Assembly: GCA_015661075.1 (NCBI GenBank)
Contig: JACVQJ010000024.1
Span: 1 to 55,900, forward strand
DNA: 55,900 nucleotides
Origin: Parachlamydiales bacterium
GTDB taxonomy: Bacteria > Chlamydiota > Chlamydiia > Chlamydiales > SM23-39
Direction of reading: 5' to 3'
Shown here: in pieces, positions 44,532 through 52,963 of the stretch
Numbering within the stretch: position 1 is the first letter of the stretch
Layout: every line of letters begins with the position of its first letter
Notes under the pieces: model-generated
Told to the model about the DNA's origin: nothing
The model's database searches: none
Seen by the model: the letters and a program-made list of their open reading frames with translations, nothing else
Made by a program: the position numbers and the translations under genes

Positions 44532-47500
44532 ATGTCCTCCAATAACCCTGTTAATTCCGGTACTAATGTTCGCTCTTCATCTTTGGATAGTTCACGATTG
44601 AGAGAGCTGGCGCGATTTGAAATAAAACCGGATAAAAAAGTTGAGCGCGTTTTCTTAAATGCTGTTGGTGAAAATGTTGTAATACTTGTTCATGAACCGG
44701 ATGGTTTATATAGTTTACAAACAGAAGATACAAATAAATGCACATTTCAGTTTTCTTCTCAGAGAAATCCCGTACACCTCCCGGAAGATCAAAGAATTTT
44801 ATCTGTTTATCAAGCTTTTTTCGAATCTGAGTGTAACGAAAATTCTCTCTGCCATGGACTTGATGTTTTGAGATCCATCAGCAATATCGAACCAACAGTT
44901 CGCAAACGGCTCAATGATGCGCTCATCGATAACGCACATTACGCCTATGGCCTCGCCGAGGCATTTGTATGTTTGAATTGCAACAGTATCCTGACGCCGA
45001 AAAACTGCCAAGCGCTCATCGATAATGCGCAATACGCCTATGGCCTCGCCAGGGCATTTGCTGCATTAGATAGCGCAAACCTCTTGAGTGAAAACCGTCA
45101 AGCGCTCATCACTAACGCGCAATACGCCAATAGCCTCGGCTGTGCATTTGTTCAATTGCATTGCGCTAAACTACTGACACCGGAAAACCGTCAAGCGCTC
45201 ATCGATAACGCGCAATACGCTTATAGCCTCGGCTGGGCATTTGTTCAATTGAATAGCGCTAAACTACTGACGCCGGAAAACCGTCAAGCGCTCACCGCTA
45301 ATGCGCAATACGCCAATAGCCTCGCTAGGGCATTTGTTGCTTTAGATAGCGCAAACATCCTGACAGCGGAAAACCGTCATGCGCTCATCGCTGGATTTGC
45401 TCAATTGAATAGCGCTAAACTCCTGAGGGAAAACTGCCAAGCGCTCATCGATAACGCGCAATACGCCTATGGCCTCGCCAGGGCATTTGTTGCTTTAGAT
45501 AGCGCAAACATCCTGAGGGTAAACCGTCAAGCGCTCATCGATAACGCGCAATACGCCAATGGTCTCGCCAGGGCCTTTGCTCAATTGAACAGCGCTAAAC
45601 TCCTGAGGCAAAATGGCCAAGAGCTCATTGCTAACGCGCAATACGCCTCTTATCTCGCCAATGCCTTTGATCGATTGTCTAGCTTAGGCATCCTGACGCC
45701 AAAAAACTGCCAAGCGCTCATCGCTAACGCGCAAGATGTTCAGGGCCTCGGATTGGCATTTGATCGATTGAATGGCCCAGGCATCCTGACGCCGGAAAAC
45801 TGTCAAGCGCTCATCGATAACGCGCAATACGCCAATGGCCTCGCCGAGGCATTTGATCAATTGAATGGCGCCAACATCCTGGCGGAAAACCGTCAAGCGC
45901 TCATCGCTAACGCGGAATACGCGCGGGGCCTCGCCAGAGGATTTGCTGAGTTGAATAGAGCTAAACTCCTGACGCCAGAAAACCGTCAAGCGCTCATCGA
46001 TAACGCACAATACGCCTCTAGTCTCGCCGATGCCTTTGGTCGCTTGTCTAGCGTAGGCATCCCGACGCCGGAAAACTGTCAAGTGCTCATCGCTAACGCG
46101 CAATACGCCTATCACTTCGCCAGGGCATTTTTTCAATTGAATAAAGCAAAAATCCTGGCGGAAAACTGCCAAGCGCTCATCGATAACGCGCAATACGCCG
46201 AGGATCTCGCCGGGGCATTTGTTGAATTGAATAGCGCAGGCATTCTGGCGGAAAACCGTCAAGCTCTCATCGATAACGCGCAATACGCTCATGGCCTCGC
46301 CGAGGCATTTGTTCAATTGAATAGCGCAGGCATTCTGGCGGAAAACTGTCAAGCGCTCATCGCTAACGCGCAATACGCTCATGGCCTCGCCGAGGCATTT
46401 GCTCGATTGATTAGCGCAAACATTCTGAGGGAAAATTGTCAAGAGCTCATCGCTAACGCGCAATACGCCTACCTCCTCGCCGAGGCATTTGTTCAATTGA
46501 ATAGCGTAGGCATTCTAACGCCGGAAAACCGCCAAGCGCTCATCGCTAACGTGCAATACGCCAATGACCTCGCCAGGGCATTTGTTCAATTGAATAGCGC
46601 AGGCATTCTGACGCCGGAAAACCGCCAAGCGCTTATCGCTAACGCGCAATACGCTCATGGCCTCGCCGGGGCATTTGCTCGATTGATTAGCGCAGGCATT
46701 CTAACGCCGGAAAACCGCCAAGCGCTTATCGCTAACGCGCAATACGCTCAGGGCCTCGCCAGGGCATTTGCTCGATTGATTAGCGCAGGCATCCTGACGC
46801 TGGAAAACCGCCAAGCGCTCATCGCTAACGCGCAAAACGCCGAGGAGCTCGCCGCGGCATATGTTCGAGCGCATTCCGCAGCTATCCCGATGCTTCCTGC
46901 AAATCCTCGGAAGTTGACACGTGAAGAAATTATTAATTCACCTGAATCTTTTATAATGGATAAAGACTACCTCCGGATTCATCCTCTCTTTCTTCAAGAA
47001 AGACCAGGAATAATAGCGCGCGCGTTGGCTAGGCATATATTGGACGCGTTGGCTAAAAATTTCCCAACTTCAATTCCGCGAATTGTTTATTTAGAGCGAA
47101 ACAGTTTAAAACCAACTGAATCTGTTGATGTTGGTGGACTTAGAAATCAATTTATTACAGAACTTTTTAAAAATTTATTAGATGGAGACACTTCTCGAAC
47201 GATTAAGATCGAAAATCAAATGCCACAATTATCAGATCCTCCTGCTGAAAACGAGATACAATCGCTGATCGAATTAGGTGTCCTTTTGGGAATATGTTTT
47301 GTCAACGAATCAGTGATTTCTGGCCGAATATTTCCGGATCATTATTTTAAACTTCTTCAAAACCCATCAATTTTAAAAGATCACATCACAGGCTCCGAAC
47401 TGATTGAAATGTGCGAAGGTTTCGAATTTGATGATGGTCTTAAACGCTTGCTTGGTATTTATCACCAAGCCAAACCTATATCGGAAAAGGATAGAAACTG

Positions 47501-48065
47501 GATCAAAGAGACCTACCTTCTAGATACAGATCCTCCTGAGGGTTTTAAGAAGTTCATCGAAGTGACTTTCGAACAAATGTATGGAAAAACTGTTCTTGCT
47601 GCTCATGAAATTGCGAAAGGCATGAATAATGCCCTCAGTGACACTCAAAAGCGAGAATTGCAAAAGATGGGAGCTGTGGCCCTCAGCGAGAGAATCCAGG
47701 GGAAATCTTTTGATAGGAAAGCAATCGCAGGTCGCATCAAGTACGTCGGTGATAATAAAGTTGTGAAGAAAAAAACCGAATGGCTTATAGAGCACATAAC
47801 AAACCCGAAGACAGATCAGAAATGGGTTGAAGATTTTATTTTCGCTGTGACCGGACGTTATTGCATAGACGTCAGAACTAACATTAATATCTCTGATGCT
47901 GAGGGAGATTGCCCCCAAGCTCATACGTGCTTCATGCAATTAGATGTTCCGATTGTACATACTGATTTCGGATCTCCCAATGATCTTCAGTTAACGGATC
48001 AGGAAAAGTTTTTGCATAACCTACAATTGCTTATAGCCATTGGATCGACATTTGATCGGCAATAA
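44532..48065 (+). CDS. Helical-repeat protein with C-terminal HECT-type E3 ubiquitin ligase domain
   Basis: A 1177-residue protein. Residues 1-127 are a leader of unknown fold with a Ser/Asn-rich start, as in type III-secreted proteins. Residues 128-786 hold about 22 units of 30-31 residues, consensus QALIANAQYAxGLARAFxQL followed by NSAxILTPENR; unit 6 is cut short. Residues about 850-1177 resemble a eukaryotic HECT domain: ESVDVGGLRNQFITELF (GG at 868-869), LGVLLGICF, FPDHYFKLL, then AGRIKYVG and TEWLIEHI (compare T.Y..GY and I.WFW), FIFAVTG, and QAHTCFMQLDVP with Cys1133. Phe1174 is at -4. Expected role: moves ubiquitin from a host E2 via Cys1133 onto a target held by the repeats. Export and activity are inferred. 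Confidence 0.85.
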   Translation: MSSNNPVNSGTNVRSSSLDSSRLRELARFEIKPDKKVERVFLNAVGENVVILVHEPDGLYSLQTEDTNKCTFQFSSQRNPVHLPEDQRILSVYQAFFESECNENSLCHGLDVLRSISNIEPTVRKRLNDALIDNAHYAYGLAEAFVCLNCNSILTPKNCQALIDNAQYAYGLARAFAALDSANLLSENRQALITNAQYANSLGCAFVQLHCAKLLTPENRQALIDNAQYAYSLGWAFVQLNSAKLLTPENRQALTANAQYANSLARAFVALDSANILTAENRHALIAGFAQLNSAKLLRENCQALIDNAQYAYGLARAFVALDSANILRVNRQALIDNAQYANGLARAFAQLNSAKLLRQNGQELIANAQYASYLANAFDRLSSLGILTPKNCQALIANAQDVQGLGLAFDRLNGPGILTPENCQALIDNAQYANGLAEAFDQLNGANILAENRQALIANAEYARGLARGFAELNRAKLLTPENRQALIDNAQYASSLADAFGRLSSVGIPTPENCQVLIANAQYAYHFARAFFQLNKAKILAENCQALIDNAQYAEDLAGAFVELNSAGILAENRQALIDNAQYAHGLAEAFVQLNSAGILAENCQALIANAQYAHGLAEAFARLISANILRENCQELIANAQYAYLLAEAFVQLNSVGILTPENRQALIANVQYANDLARAFVQLNSAGILTPENRQALIANAQYAHGLAGAFARLISAGILTPENRQALIANAQYAQGLARAFARLISAGILTLENRQALIANAQNAEELAAAYVRAHSAAIPMLPANPRKLTREEIINSPESFIMDKDYLRIHPLFLQERPGIIARALARHILDALAKNFPTSIPRIVYLERNSLKPTESVDVGGLRNQFITELFKNLLDGDTSRTIKIENQMPQLSDPPAENEIQSLIELGVLLGICFVNESVISGRIFPDHYFKLLQNPSILKDHITGSELIEMCEGFEFDDGLKRLLGIYHQAKPISEKDRNWIKETYLLDTDPPEGFKKFIEVTFEQMYGKTVLAAHEIAKGMNNALSDTQKRELQKMGAVALSERIQGKSFDRKAIAGRIKYVGDNKVVKKKTEWLIEHITNPKTDQKWVEDFIFAVTGRYCIDVRTNINISDAEGDCPQAHTCFMQLDVPIVHTDFGSPNDLQLTDQEKFLHNLQLLIAIGSTFDRQ
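44913..46890 (+). repeat. About 22 tandem 93-base coding repeats
   Basis: In-frame units of 90-93 bases within the HECT-domain gene. Units 15-21 (about 46200-46850) are nearly identical at the DNA level, with blocks such as CTCATCGCTAACGCGCAATA, so they spread recently by unequal exchange. Units 1-3 are more diverged. The repeats are richer in GC than the flanking coding sequence. Confidence 0.9.
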
Positions 48066-48067
48066 CG

Positions 48068-48117
48068 CAGGGCGATTCCATCAAGAATCTCTCAACTTCT
48101 GGTTCATAGAGAGAAAA
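48068..48117. repeat. Dispersed repeat, family 4, copy 2
   Basis: Diverged copy of 15555-15606, starting GGGCGATTCCATCAAGAATC and ending TTCATAGAGAGAAAAA, directly after the HECT-domain stop. Confidence 0.5.
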
Positions 48118-48118
48118 A

Positions 48119-48150
48119 ACGAAGAACTGGATTAAAGCACAAACAATCCT
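48119..48150. repeat. Duplicated 3' end of the Inc-like gene and its intergenic bases
   Basis: AACTGGATTAAAGCACAAAC closely matches the end of the 42767-43345 gene (AACTCGATTAAAACACAAAC, containing its stop). It is the left part of the second epmB copy, cut off by the following repeat insertion. Confidence 0.55.
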
Positions 48151-48270
48151 TGAAGAACTCCTTTTTGAAAGAAGGAGATTCTTTACGCAGCTTTTGGGTG
48201 CGGTGCGGCTAAAGCCGCATACCGCGCCAATAAAATAGCTTGCCTAGACCCTCCCCTGAAGGGCTTGAAG
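48148..48270. repeat. Palindromic repeat, family 2, copy 2
   Basis: Reverse complement of about 120 bases of 18199-18335, including GCGGCTAAAGCCGC and AATAAAATAGCTTGCCTAGA. It interrupts the duplicated Inc/epmB segment. Confidence 0.65.
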
Positions 48271-48334
48271 TTACCCACATTTTTAATATTTTTTTTGATA
48301 GAATTTTTCACCTAAAAAATTCCAGAGGTGGAAA

Positions 48335-48523
48335 ATGCTTAAAGAGATAATGATTGATTGGGTACGAAAAACGTGGGCAGATGTTAAGCTTGGCGATCGA
48401 AGACGTAATCAAAGAGCGATCAAGTTGGCCAACAGTTGTTGGACCGTCAAGCCCGCAAAGAGTATAGACACACCGTCTTGCATTTTCACTGAATCTATAG
48501 GCCAAGCCCTGGGAGCCCACTAG
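48335..48523 (+). pseudogene. IS4-family transposase, N-terminal DNA-binding fragment
   Basis: A 62-codon frame reading IDWVRKTWADVKLGDRRRNQ and RAIKLANSCWTVKPAKSI. This matches the N-terminal DNA-binding domain of IS4/Tn5-type transposases (W...F..A.LGD.RR..R...LA..L...P..SI). The DDE catalytic domain is missing. The frame ends at a stop within the palindrome CCACTAGTCAAACTAGTGG. A good AGAGGTGG ribosome-binding site precedes the ATG. It is a remnant, inserted between the two parts of the duplicated epmB region. Confidence 0.7.
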
Positions 48524-48548
48524 TCAAACTAGTGGTTTACCTGTCTGT

Positions 48549-48843
48549 AATTAGCGAAAATATTTCGTTAGGTCGTTATAATTGTAAGCAATATGAATCC
48601 AGTTCCATCGGCGTCAATGACAATGAAATGACCCTACGCGCCTTATTCAGCGCTCTCATCAATGCCGGCATCATCCCCTATTATCTGCATCTGCTCGACC
48701 GTGTCGACGGGAGCGCCCACTTCGAGGTGTCGGCCGCTCGAGGACGCCAACTCATCCAAGACCTACGAAACCACCTGCCCGGATATGCCGTGCCCCGGCT
48801 GGTTCAGGAAATCGCAGGCCAGCCCAGCAAAACATTGATGTGA
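48549..48843 (+). pseudogene. epmB: Second, deleted copy of epmB
   Basis: 48549-48604 repeats the epmB promoter, the palindrome and the first codons (ATG at 48593, Met-Asn-Pro). Then about 720 bases of the original are missing. 48606-48843 matches the last 80 codons of epmB (VNDNEMTLRALFSALINAG to PSKTLM). The junction shifts the frame, and from its ATG only a dozen codons are read before TGA. The radical-SAM cluster is gone, so no enzyme can be made. Small differences from the intact gene show the duplication is not brand new. Confidence 0.85.
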
Positions 48844-48971
48844 ATATACCAACCGCCGGTACTAAAATATACAATACTGATTTATAAATATTTTAAAATC
48901 CGATTTTAATTGAAAGTTAATTGCCGACTCGGTATTATTGACATTATAACATAATCTTAATAAGGTGTAAT

Positions 48972-49481
48972 ATGACTACGAAACTTAACCCGATAGGGCC
49001 CTATTCTGTAGCGCCACCCTCCGCATACAAGACCGCAAATGGCGTCAGTTTTACTGTCGGAACAGCTGCACTTGCTATCACAGTTCTCAAAGTCACGATT
49101 GTGACAACAGGTATTTTATGTATTCTGTGTGGCAGCGGTCTTCTGATCCTCATACCAACAGCCATGATGGGTATCTATCTTTTGAAAGAGCGAGCTATCT
49201 CTGATTCAAAAAATATTCCGGAAGATATAAAGAATTTATATGTTAAGATAATCAATAAAGAATTTGTACTTTTAACTTTTCGTCAACAGCAACTCCTGGA
49301 GTTATTCTATCCGGGTATTATAGAACAATGGTACAACCAAACATATCGGGATGAGTCGACTGGGTCCACCTCAACTCCTCAAGAATCATATCGACTTCCT
49401 CCTAATGATATACTCGGAACAAAACCTTGGATTCTCAACAGGAGGCTAGCCAAACACCAAATTCCCTGTCAACAAACATAG
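48972..49481 (+). CDS. Inc-like bilobed membrane protein
   Basis: A 169-residue protein with a polar N terminus (MTTKLNPIGPYSVAPPSAYK). Two closely spaced hydrophobic segments (FTVGTAALAITVLKVTIVTT, ILCILCGSGLLILIPTAMMG) span residues about 26-70, and a polar tail of 95 residues follows with an amphipathic helix FRQQQLLELFYPGIIEQWY. The layout matches the 42767 gene on the other side of the HECT-domain gene, but the sequences are not obviously related. The start follows AAGGTG. Both may be secreted partners in the same host-interaction island. Confidence 0.65.
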   Translation: MTTKLNPIGPYSVAPPSAYKTANGVSFTVGTAALAITVLKVTIVTTGILCILCGSGLLILIPTAMMGIYLLKERAISDSKNIPEDIKNLYVKIINKEFVLLTFRQQQLLELFYPGIIEQWYNQTYRDESTGSTSTPQESYRLPPNDILGTKPWILNRRLAKHQIPCQQT

Positions 49482-49498
49482 GATCGCATAACCGATCT

Positions 49499-51244
49499 CT
49501 ACATCCGCTCGACGGTTTGCAGGCCGAGGATTTCTAGCCCCTGTTTGAGAACCCGCGCGGCTGCCTGGCACAACAATAACCGGCTGCCTTCCTCCGGCGT
49601 TCCTTCGACGCGGCAATCCCGATAAAAGGCGTTAAACTTCTCTGCCAGCTCATATAGATAATCCGTCAGCCGGTTCGGGAGCAGATCCCGGGCCATGAAT
49701 TCAAGCGTCTCGCCAAACCGCCGCAGATGAAGCGCCAGTGCAATCTCGGATGGATGCTGCAAGGCAATCGTTTCCGCGGGACCATGAGCATCCGCTCTTG
49801 TCTTGCGCTGGATGCCATTGATCCGCACGTAGGCATATAAGAGAAATACAGCCGTATTTCCCTCGAAGCGCAGCATGCGCTCGTAGCTGAAGGTATAATC
49901 TTTCGTGCGATGGCACGACAGATCCGAGTACTTGATCGCATCGATACCGATGACGCGGGCGAGATGGTCAATCTCTTGTTGACTGGCGTCGGGCAGCCTC
50001 TCTTGCACCACTTTTTTCGCGCGATCGATGGCTTCAGTGAGCAGATCGATGAGCTTTTCCGTCTCGCCGCTGCGGGTTTTGAACTTCTTCCCATCTTCTC
50101 CCAACACCAGGCCAAATCCCACGTGGTCCACGGGAATTTGGGTCGGATCATACCAGCCGGCCTGCTCAGCGGCTTTAAAGACCATCTGAAAATGCAAACC
50201 CTGCCCGCTGTCGACGACGTAAATGATCCGGTTCGCCTTCTCATCGACCAATCGCTGGCGTATCGCCGCCAAATCAGTCGTATCGTAGTTGTAGCCGCCA
50301 TCCGACTTCTGGACGATCAGCGGCATCGGCTGACCCTCGCGATTGGTAAAACCTTCCAGGAAAATGCATTTTGCATTGTCCGAAATCGTCACGAGTCCCT
50401 TTTTTTCCAGCTCTTCAACGACGCCCTTGAGCAGCGGATTGTAGTATGACTCGCCCCGCTCGATGAGCAACACATCGAGCAGATCGTAGATTTCCTGAAA
50501 CGCTATGCGCGAAATGTCGCAGATGATTTTCCAGGCATGCAGCGCCTCTTTTTCGCCCGACTGCAATCGCACTACTTCCTGCTGAGAGCGCGCTTTAAAG
50601 GCCGGATCCGCGTCAAACAGTTTTCGAGCGCCTTTGTACCAGATCATCAGCTCGCCGAGATCCGTTTTCTTCGCGCCCTTGAGCACTTGAGGCGCATGCT
50701 CCTTCATATACGTGATCAGCATGCCGAACTGCGTGCCCCAGTCGCCAATATGATTGAGGCGCAAGACATCACAGCCCAAAAACTCAAATAAACGACATAG
50801 GCAATCGCCAATGATCGTCGAGCGGATGTGGCCCACATGGAGTTCCTTCGCGACGTTCGGCGAGGAAAAATCGACGACGACCTTGAGTTTTTTCTTCGGG
50901 CGGACAGCGCCGAGCCATGGATCGGCGAGAGTGTGCATGATCTCTTGCGACAGAAAAGCCGCCGAGAGTGTGATATTGATAAATCCCGGCCCGGCGATTT
51001 CGATTTTTTCGCACATGGCGCGCGTTTGATGGTCGAGAGCCGCCTCGATTTCCTGGGCGACAGCGCGCGGGTTTTTCTTCAGGATCTTGGAGAGGCCCAA
51101 TGCGCTATTGCATTGATAATGGCCGAAGCCTTCCTGATGGCATGGAACGAGTTCCGCCTGTTTGTCCGTATCCGACAGCGATTTAAATGCGCGATCGATC
51201 GCGTGGCTAAAACTTTTTTTCAAAATGCATTGGAGCGTTTCCAT
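49499..51244 (-). CDS. argS: Arginyl-tRNA synthetase
   Basis: Class I synthetase of 581 residues. The N-terminal Add1 domain (GFGHYQCNSALGLSKIL...GPGFINITLS) recognises the tRNA D-loop. The catalytic domain has DFSSPNVAKELHVGHIRSTIIGD (HIGH as HVGH), LRLNHIGDWGTQFGM and GFGLVLGEDGKKFKTRSGET in place of KMSKS. The all-helical anticodon-binding domain ends in the usual VLKQGLEILGLQTVERM. It equals CT454, once next to murA. Its start overlaps the end of the upstream dehydrogenase by 25 bases. Confidence 0.96.
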   Translation of the reverse strand: METLQCILKKSFSHAIDRAFKSLSDTDKQAELVPCHQEGFGHYQCNSALGLSKILKKNPRAVAQEIEAALDHQTRAMCEKIEIAGPGFINITLSAAFLSQEIMHTLADPWLGAVRPKKKLKVVVDFSSPNVAKELHVGHIRSTIIGDCLCRLFEFLGCDVLRLNHIGDWGTQFGMLITYMKEHAPQVLKGAKKTDLGELMIWYKGARKLFDADPAFKARSQQEVVRLQSGEKEALHAWKIICDISRIAFQEIYDLLDVLLIERGESYYNPLLKGVVEELEKKGLVTISDNAKCIFLEGFTNREGQPMPLIVQKSDGGYNYDTTDLAAIRQRLVDEKANRIIYVVDSGQGLHFQMVFKAAEQAGWYDPTQIPVDHVGFGLVLGEDGKKFKTRSGETEKLIDLLTEAIDRAKKVVQERLPDASQQEIDHLARVIGIDAIKYSDLSCHRTKDYTFSYERMLRFEGNTAVFLLYAYVRINGIQRKTRADAHGPAETIALQHPSEIALALHLRRFGETLEFMARDLLPNRLTDYLYELAEKFNAFYRDCRVEGTPEEGSRLLLCQAAARVLKQGLEILGLQTVERM

Positions 51245-52593
51245 CTTCTCACCTGGTAGAAACCATTAGTATTGAACAAAGAATAAAATATGTCCAAAAC
51301 CAGATTTAGGCGTCGTAAGCAAATAAGTGTTGCATTTGGTGGCTTTAGAGAGGCGCAAATGTGAACGATCGCGACGAGCGGGATATTTTCTAATATCTCC
51401 GAGGAGCGATCGTTTACAGATGGGCCTCTATAATGGCCGCAAAATGAAATAGTGATTCGTTTGCCGAGGCCATACTTGATCCGGTAATCGGCCAAAGCGA
51501 TCGCAGCGGCATGCGTCGAATCCTTATTTTTCTCTGCGATATCATAGATGGCCAGCAGGCAATCGTAGATGCGATGGATTTTCGAACGGGGAAATGATGG
51601 ATGGTACCCCTCTTCTTCGAGCTCTGCCGCCACGTTGAGCAATCCACCGGCATTGATCACGAAGTCCGGCGCATAGAGAATGCCTCGCTCTCTCAGATCC
51701 AGCGCATGGCTACCCTTCAACAACTGATTATTGGCAGCTCCAGCAATCGCCTTGCAACGGAATTGCGGAATCGTCTGGTCATTGATGCACCCGCCCAGCG
51801 CGCAGGGACACAGAATATCGCACTCGACTGAAAGAATCTGATCCGGCGATACCGTTTTGGCGCCGTATTTAGCCGCCAGCCGCTGCAATTTGACGGGATC
51901 GATGTCCGAAAGGATCAGCTTAGCGCCGGCCCAGAAAAGATAGTTGATGAGATGCGAGCCGACGTTGCCGAGCCCTTGGACGGCAATGGTGCGGCCCTCG
52001 AGCCACTCGCTGCCGAATAATTTTTTGGCGGCCGATTGTACGCCGCGGAAAACGCCCCAGGCCGTAAAGGGCCCCGGATCGCCGCTGCTCTTCGCCTGTG
52101 CCAGGCCAACGACGTATTTCGTCGCGCGGCGGATGATTTTGCAATCCTCCGTCGTACAGCCGACGTCTTCGGCACAGATGTATTGACCTCCCAGCTTTTC
52201 AATGGCCGAGCCCATGGCGAACAACAATTCAGGAGTTTTTTGCGTTTTGGGATCGGCAATGATCACGCTCTTGCCGCCGCCGAATCCAACCTCCGCGACT
52301 GCGGATTTATACGTCATCCCTTTCGACAATCGCAAAACGTCTTCCAGAGCCGCATCCCATGAAGCATAGGGTTGAATGCGAATTCCGCCCAGCGCAGGCC
52401 CCATCGATGTATCGTGGATGGCGATGATCGCCGTCAGCTGCGACTGATTGTCGGTGACTTTAATCACTTGTTCATATCCTTTGACCGGGATCTTCTCGAG
52501 TTGAACCGTGGATGCCGCACGCCCTTCCTGAACTAGCGAAGCGAGGCGTTTTTTAGAATCCTGCGTTTGTTGATCTAATATTCCTGTATTCAT
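51220..52593 (-). CDS. ldh: Leucine dehydrogenase family enzyme with an aberrant C-terminal extension
   Basis: NAD-dependent Glu/Leu/Phe/Val dehydrogenase, oxidatively deaminating branched-chain amino acids. The substrate domain has MGPALGGIRIQPYAS and GMTYKSAVAEVGFGGGKSV (catalytic Lys region). The Rossmann part has VQGLGNVGSHL and ILSDIDP. The family normally ends soon after DYRIKYGLGKR, at about 380 residues here. This frame continues for about 80 residues of low-quality sequence through the hairpin at 51331-51446 and into argS. The second ATG (52593) suits AGAGGA better than the first (52602). The enzyme core is intact; activity with the tail is uncertain. Confidence 0.88.
   Translation of the reverse strand: MNTGILDQQTQDSKKRLASLVQEGRAASTVQLEKIPVKGYEQVIKVTDNQSQLTAIIAIHDTSMGPALGGIRIQPYASWDAALEDVLRLSKGMTYKSAVAEVGFGGGKSVIIADPKTQKTPELLFAMGSAIEKLGGQYICAEDVGCTTEDCKIIRRATKYVVGLAQAKSSGDPGPFTAWGVFRGVQSAAKKLFGSEWLEGRTIAVQGLGNVGSHLINYLFWAGAKLILSDIDPVKLQRLAAKYGAKTVSPDQILSVECDILCPCALGGCINDQTIPQFRCKAIAGAANNQLLKGSHALDLRERGILYAPDFVINAGGLLNVAAELEEEGYHPSFPRSKIHRIYDCLLAIYDIAEKNKDSTHAAAIALADYRIKYGLGKRITISFCGHYRGPSVNDRSSEILENIPLVAIVHICASLKPPNATLICLRRLNLVLDIFYSLFNTNGFYQVRRWKRSNAF
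51331..51446. repeat. Fold-back element D inside the 3' end of ldh
   Basis: Imperfect arms of about 41 bases (51331-51372 and 51406-51446), best at GAACGATCGC/GCGATCGTTT and AGAGGC/GCCTCT. They enclose a smaller hairpin GGGATATT/AATATCTCC. It begins right where the conserved dehydrogenase sequence ends, so it looks like an insertion that removed the original stop. Confidence 0.65.
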
Positions 52594-52598
52594 TGAAT

Positions 52599-52847
52599 TC
52601 ATTCCTCTTTTTGTGCGGCTTTTTCACTCAGTAAAGGATCTGTAAAAATAACTCCAAAACTATAACACGTAACCATCCGCAAATCAACCGATTTCCATGA
52701 AGAGCGTCTTTTTGCCGACCACAAGGCGGGAGGCTTCGCAAATGACTGCCCTGCAATCACATAACGCAATCCGGCATCCAAAGAAATTCTATAAAGACCC
52801 TCTTGTTGCAAAGTCGGGCATAGATCCTTGAATGTTAAATGGAGCAT
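52599..52847 (-). CDS. Doubtful small ORF upstream of ldh
   Basis: An 82-codon frame whose stop overlaps the first ATG of ldh (GAGGAATGA), an arrangement seen in coupled genes. There is no ribosome-binding site before its ATG, the composition is unremarkable, and no family is recognised. The alternative is a plain leader region of the ldh message. No other feature is seen in 52603-52963. Confidence 0.25.
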   Translation of the reverse strand: MLHLTFKDLCPTLQQEGLYRISLDAGLRYVIAGQSFAKPPALWSAKRRSSWKSVDLRMVTCYSFGVIFTDPLLSEKAAQKEE

Positions 52848-52963
52848 CGAGTATATTAGTAACCTAAATTAGGGGTTCTTCTTATTTCTTCCACACCCGC
52901 CATCCTGATTTTACCGTGCTGTGTTGATTCACGGGGCTGGCAAAATATAAACTCGGAGCCATT

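Noticed and set aside
45684-46496. 270-codon minus-strand ORF with a repeated pattern
   Set aside because: It mirrors the tandem repeats of the HECT-domain gene; any frame through such repeats looks periodic. The plus-strand frame has the conserved domain.
44913-46890. Regular 93-base repeats that could suggest a CRISPR or satellite array
   Set aside because: There are no unique spacers of constant size; the repeats are contiguous, in frame and encode a consistent peptide.
48532-48843. 103-codon ORF as a functional short EpmB
   Set aside because: The frame begins outside the duplicated start and lacks the radical-SAM cysteines; it only shows that the 3' part kept its frame.
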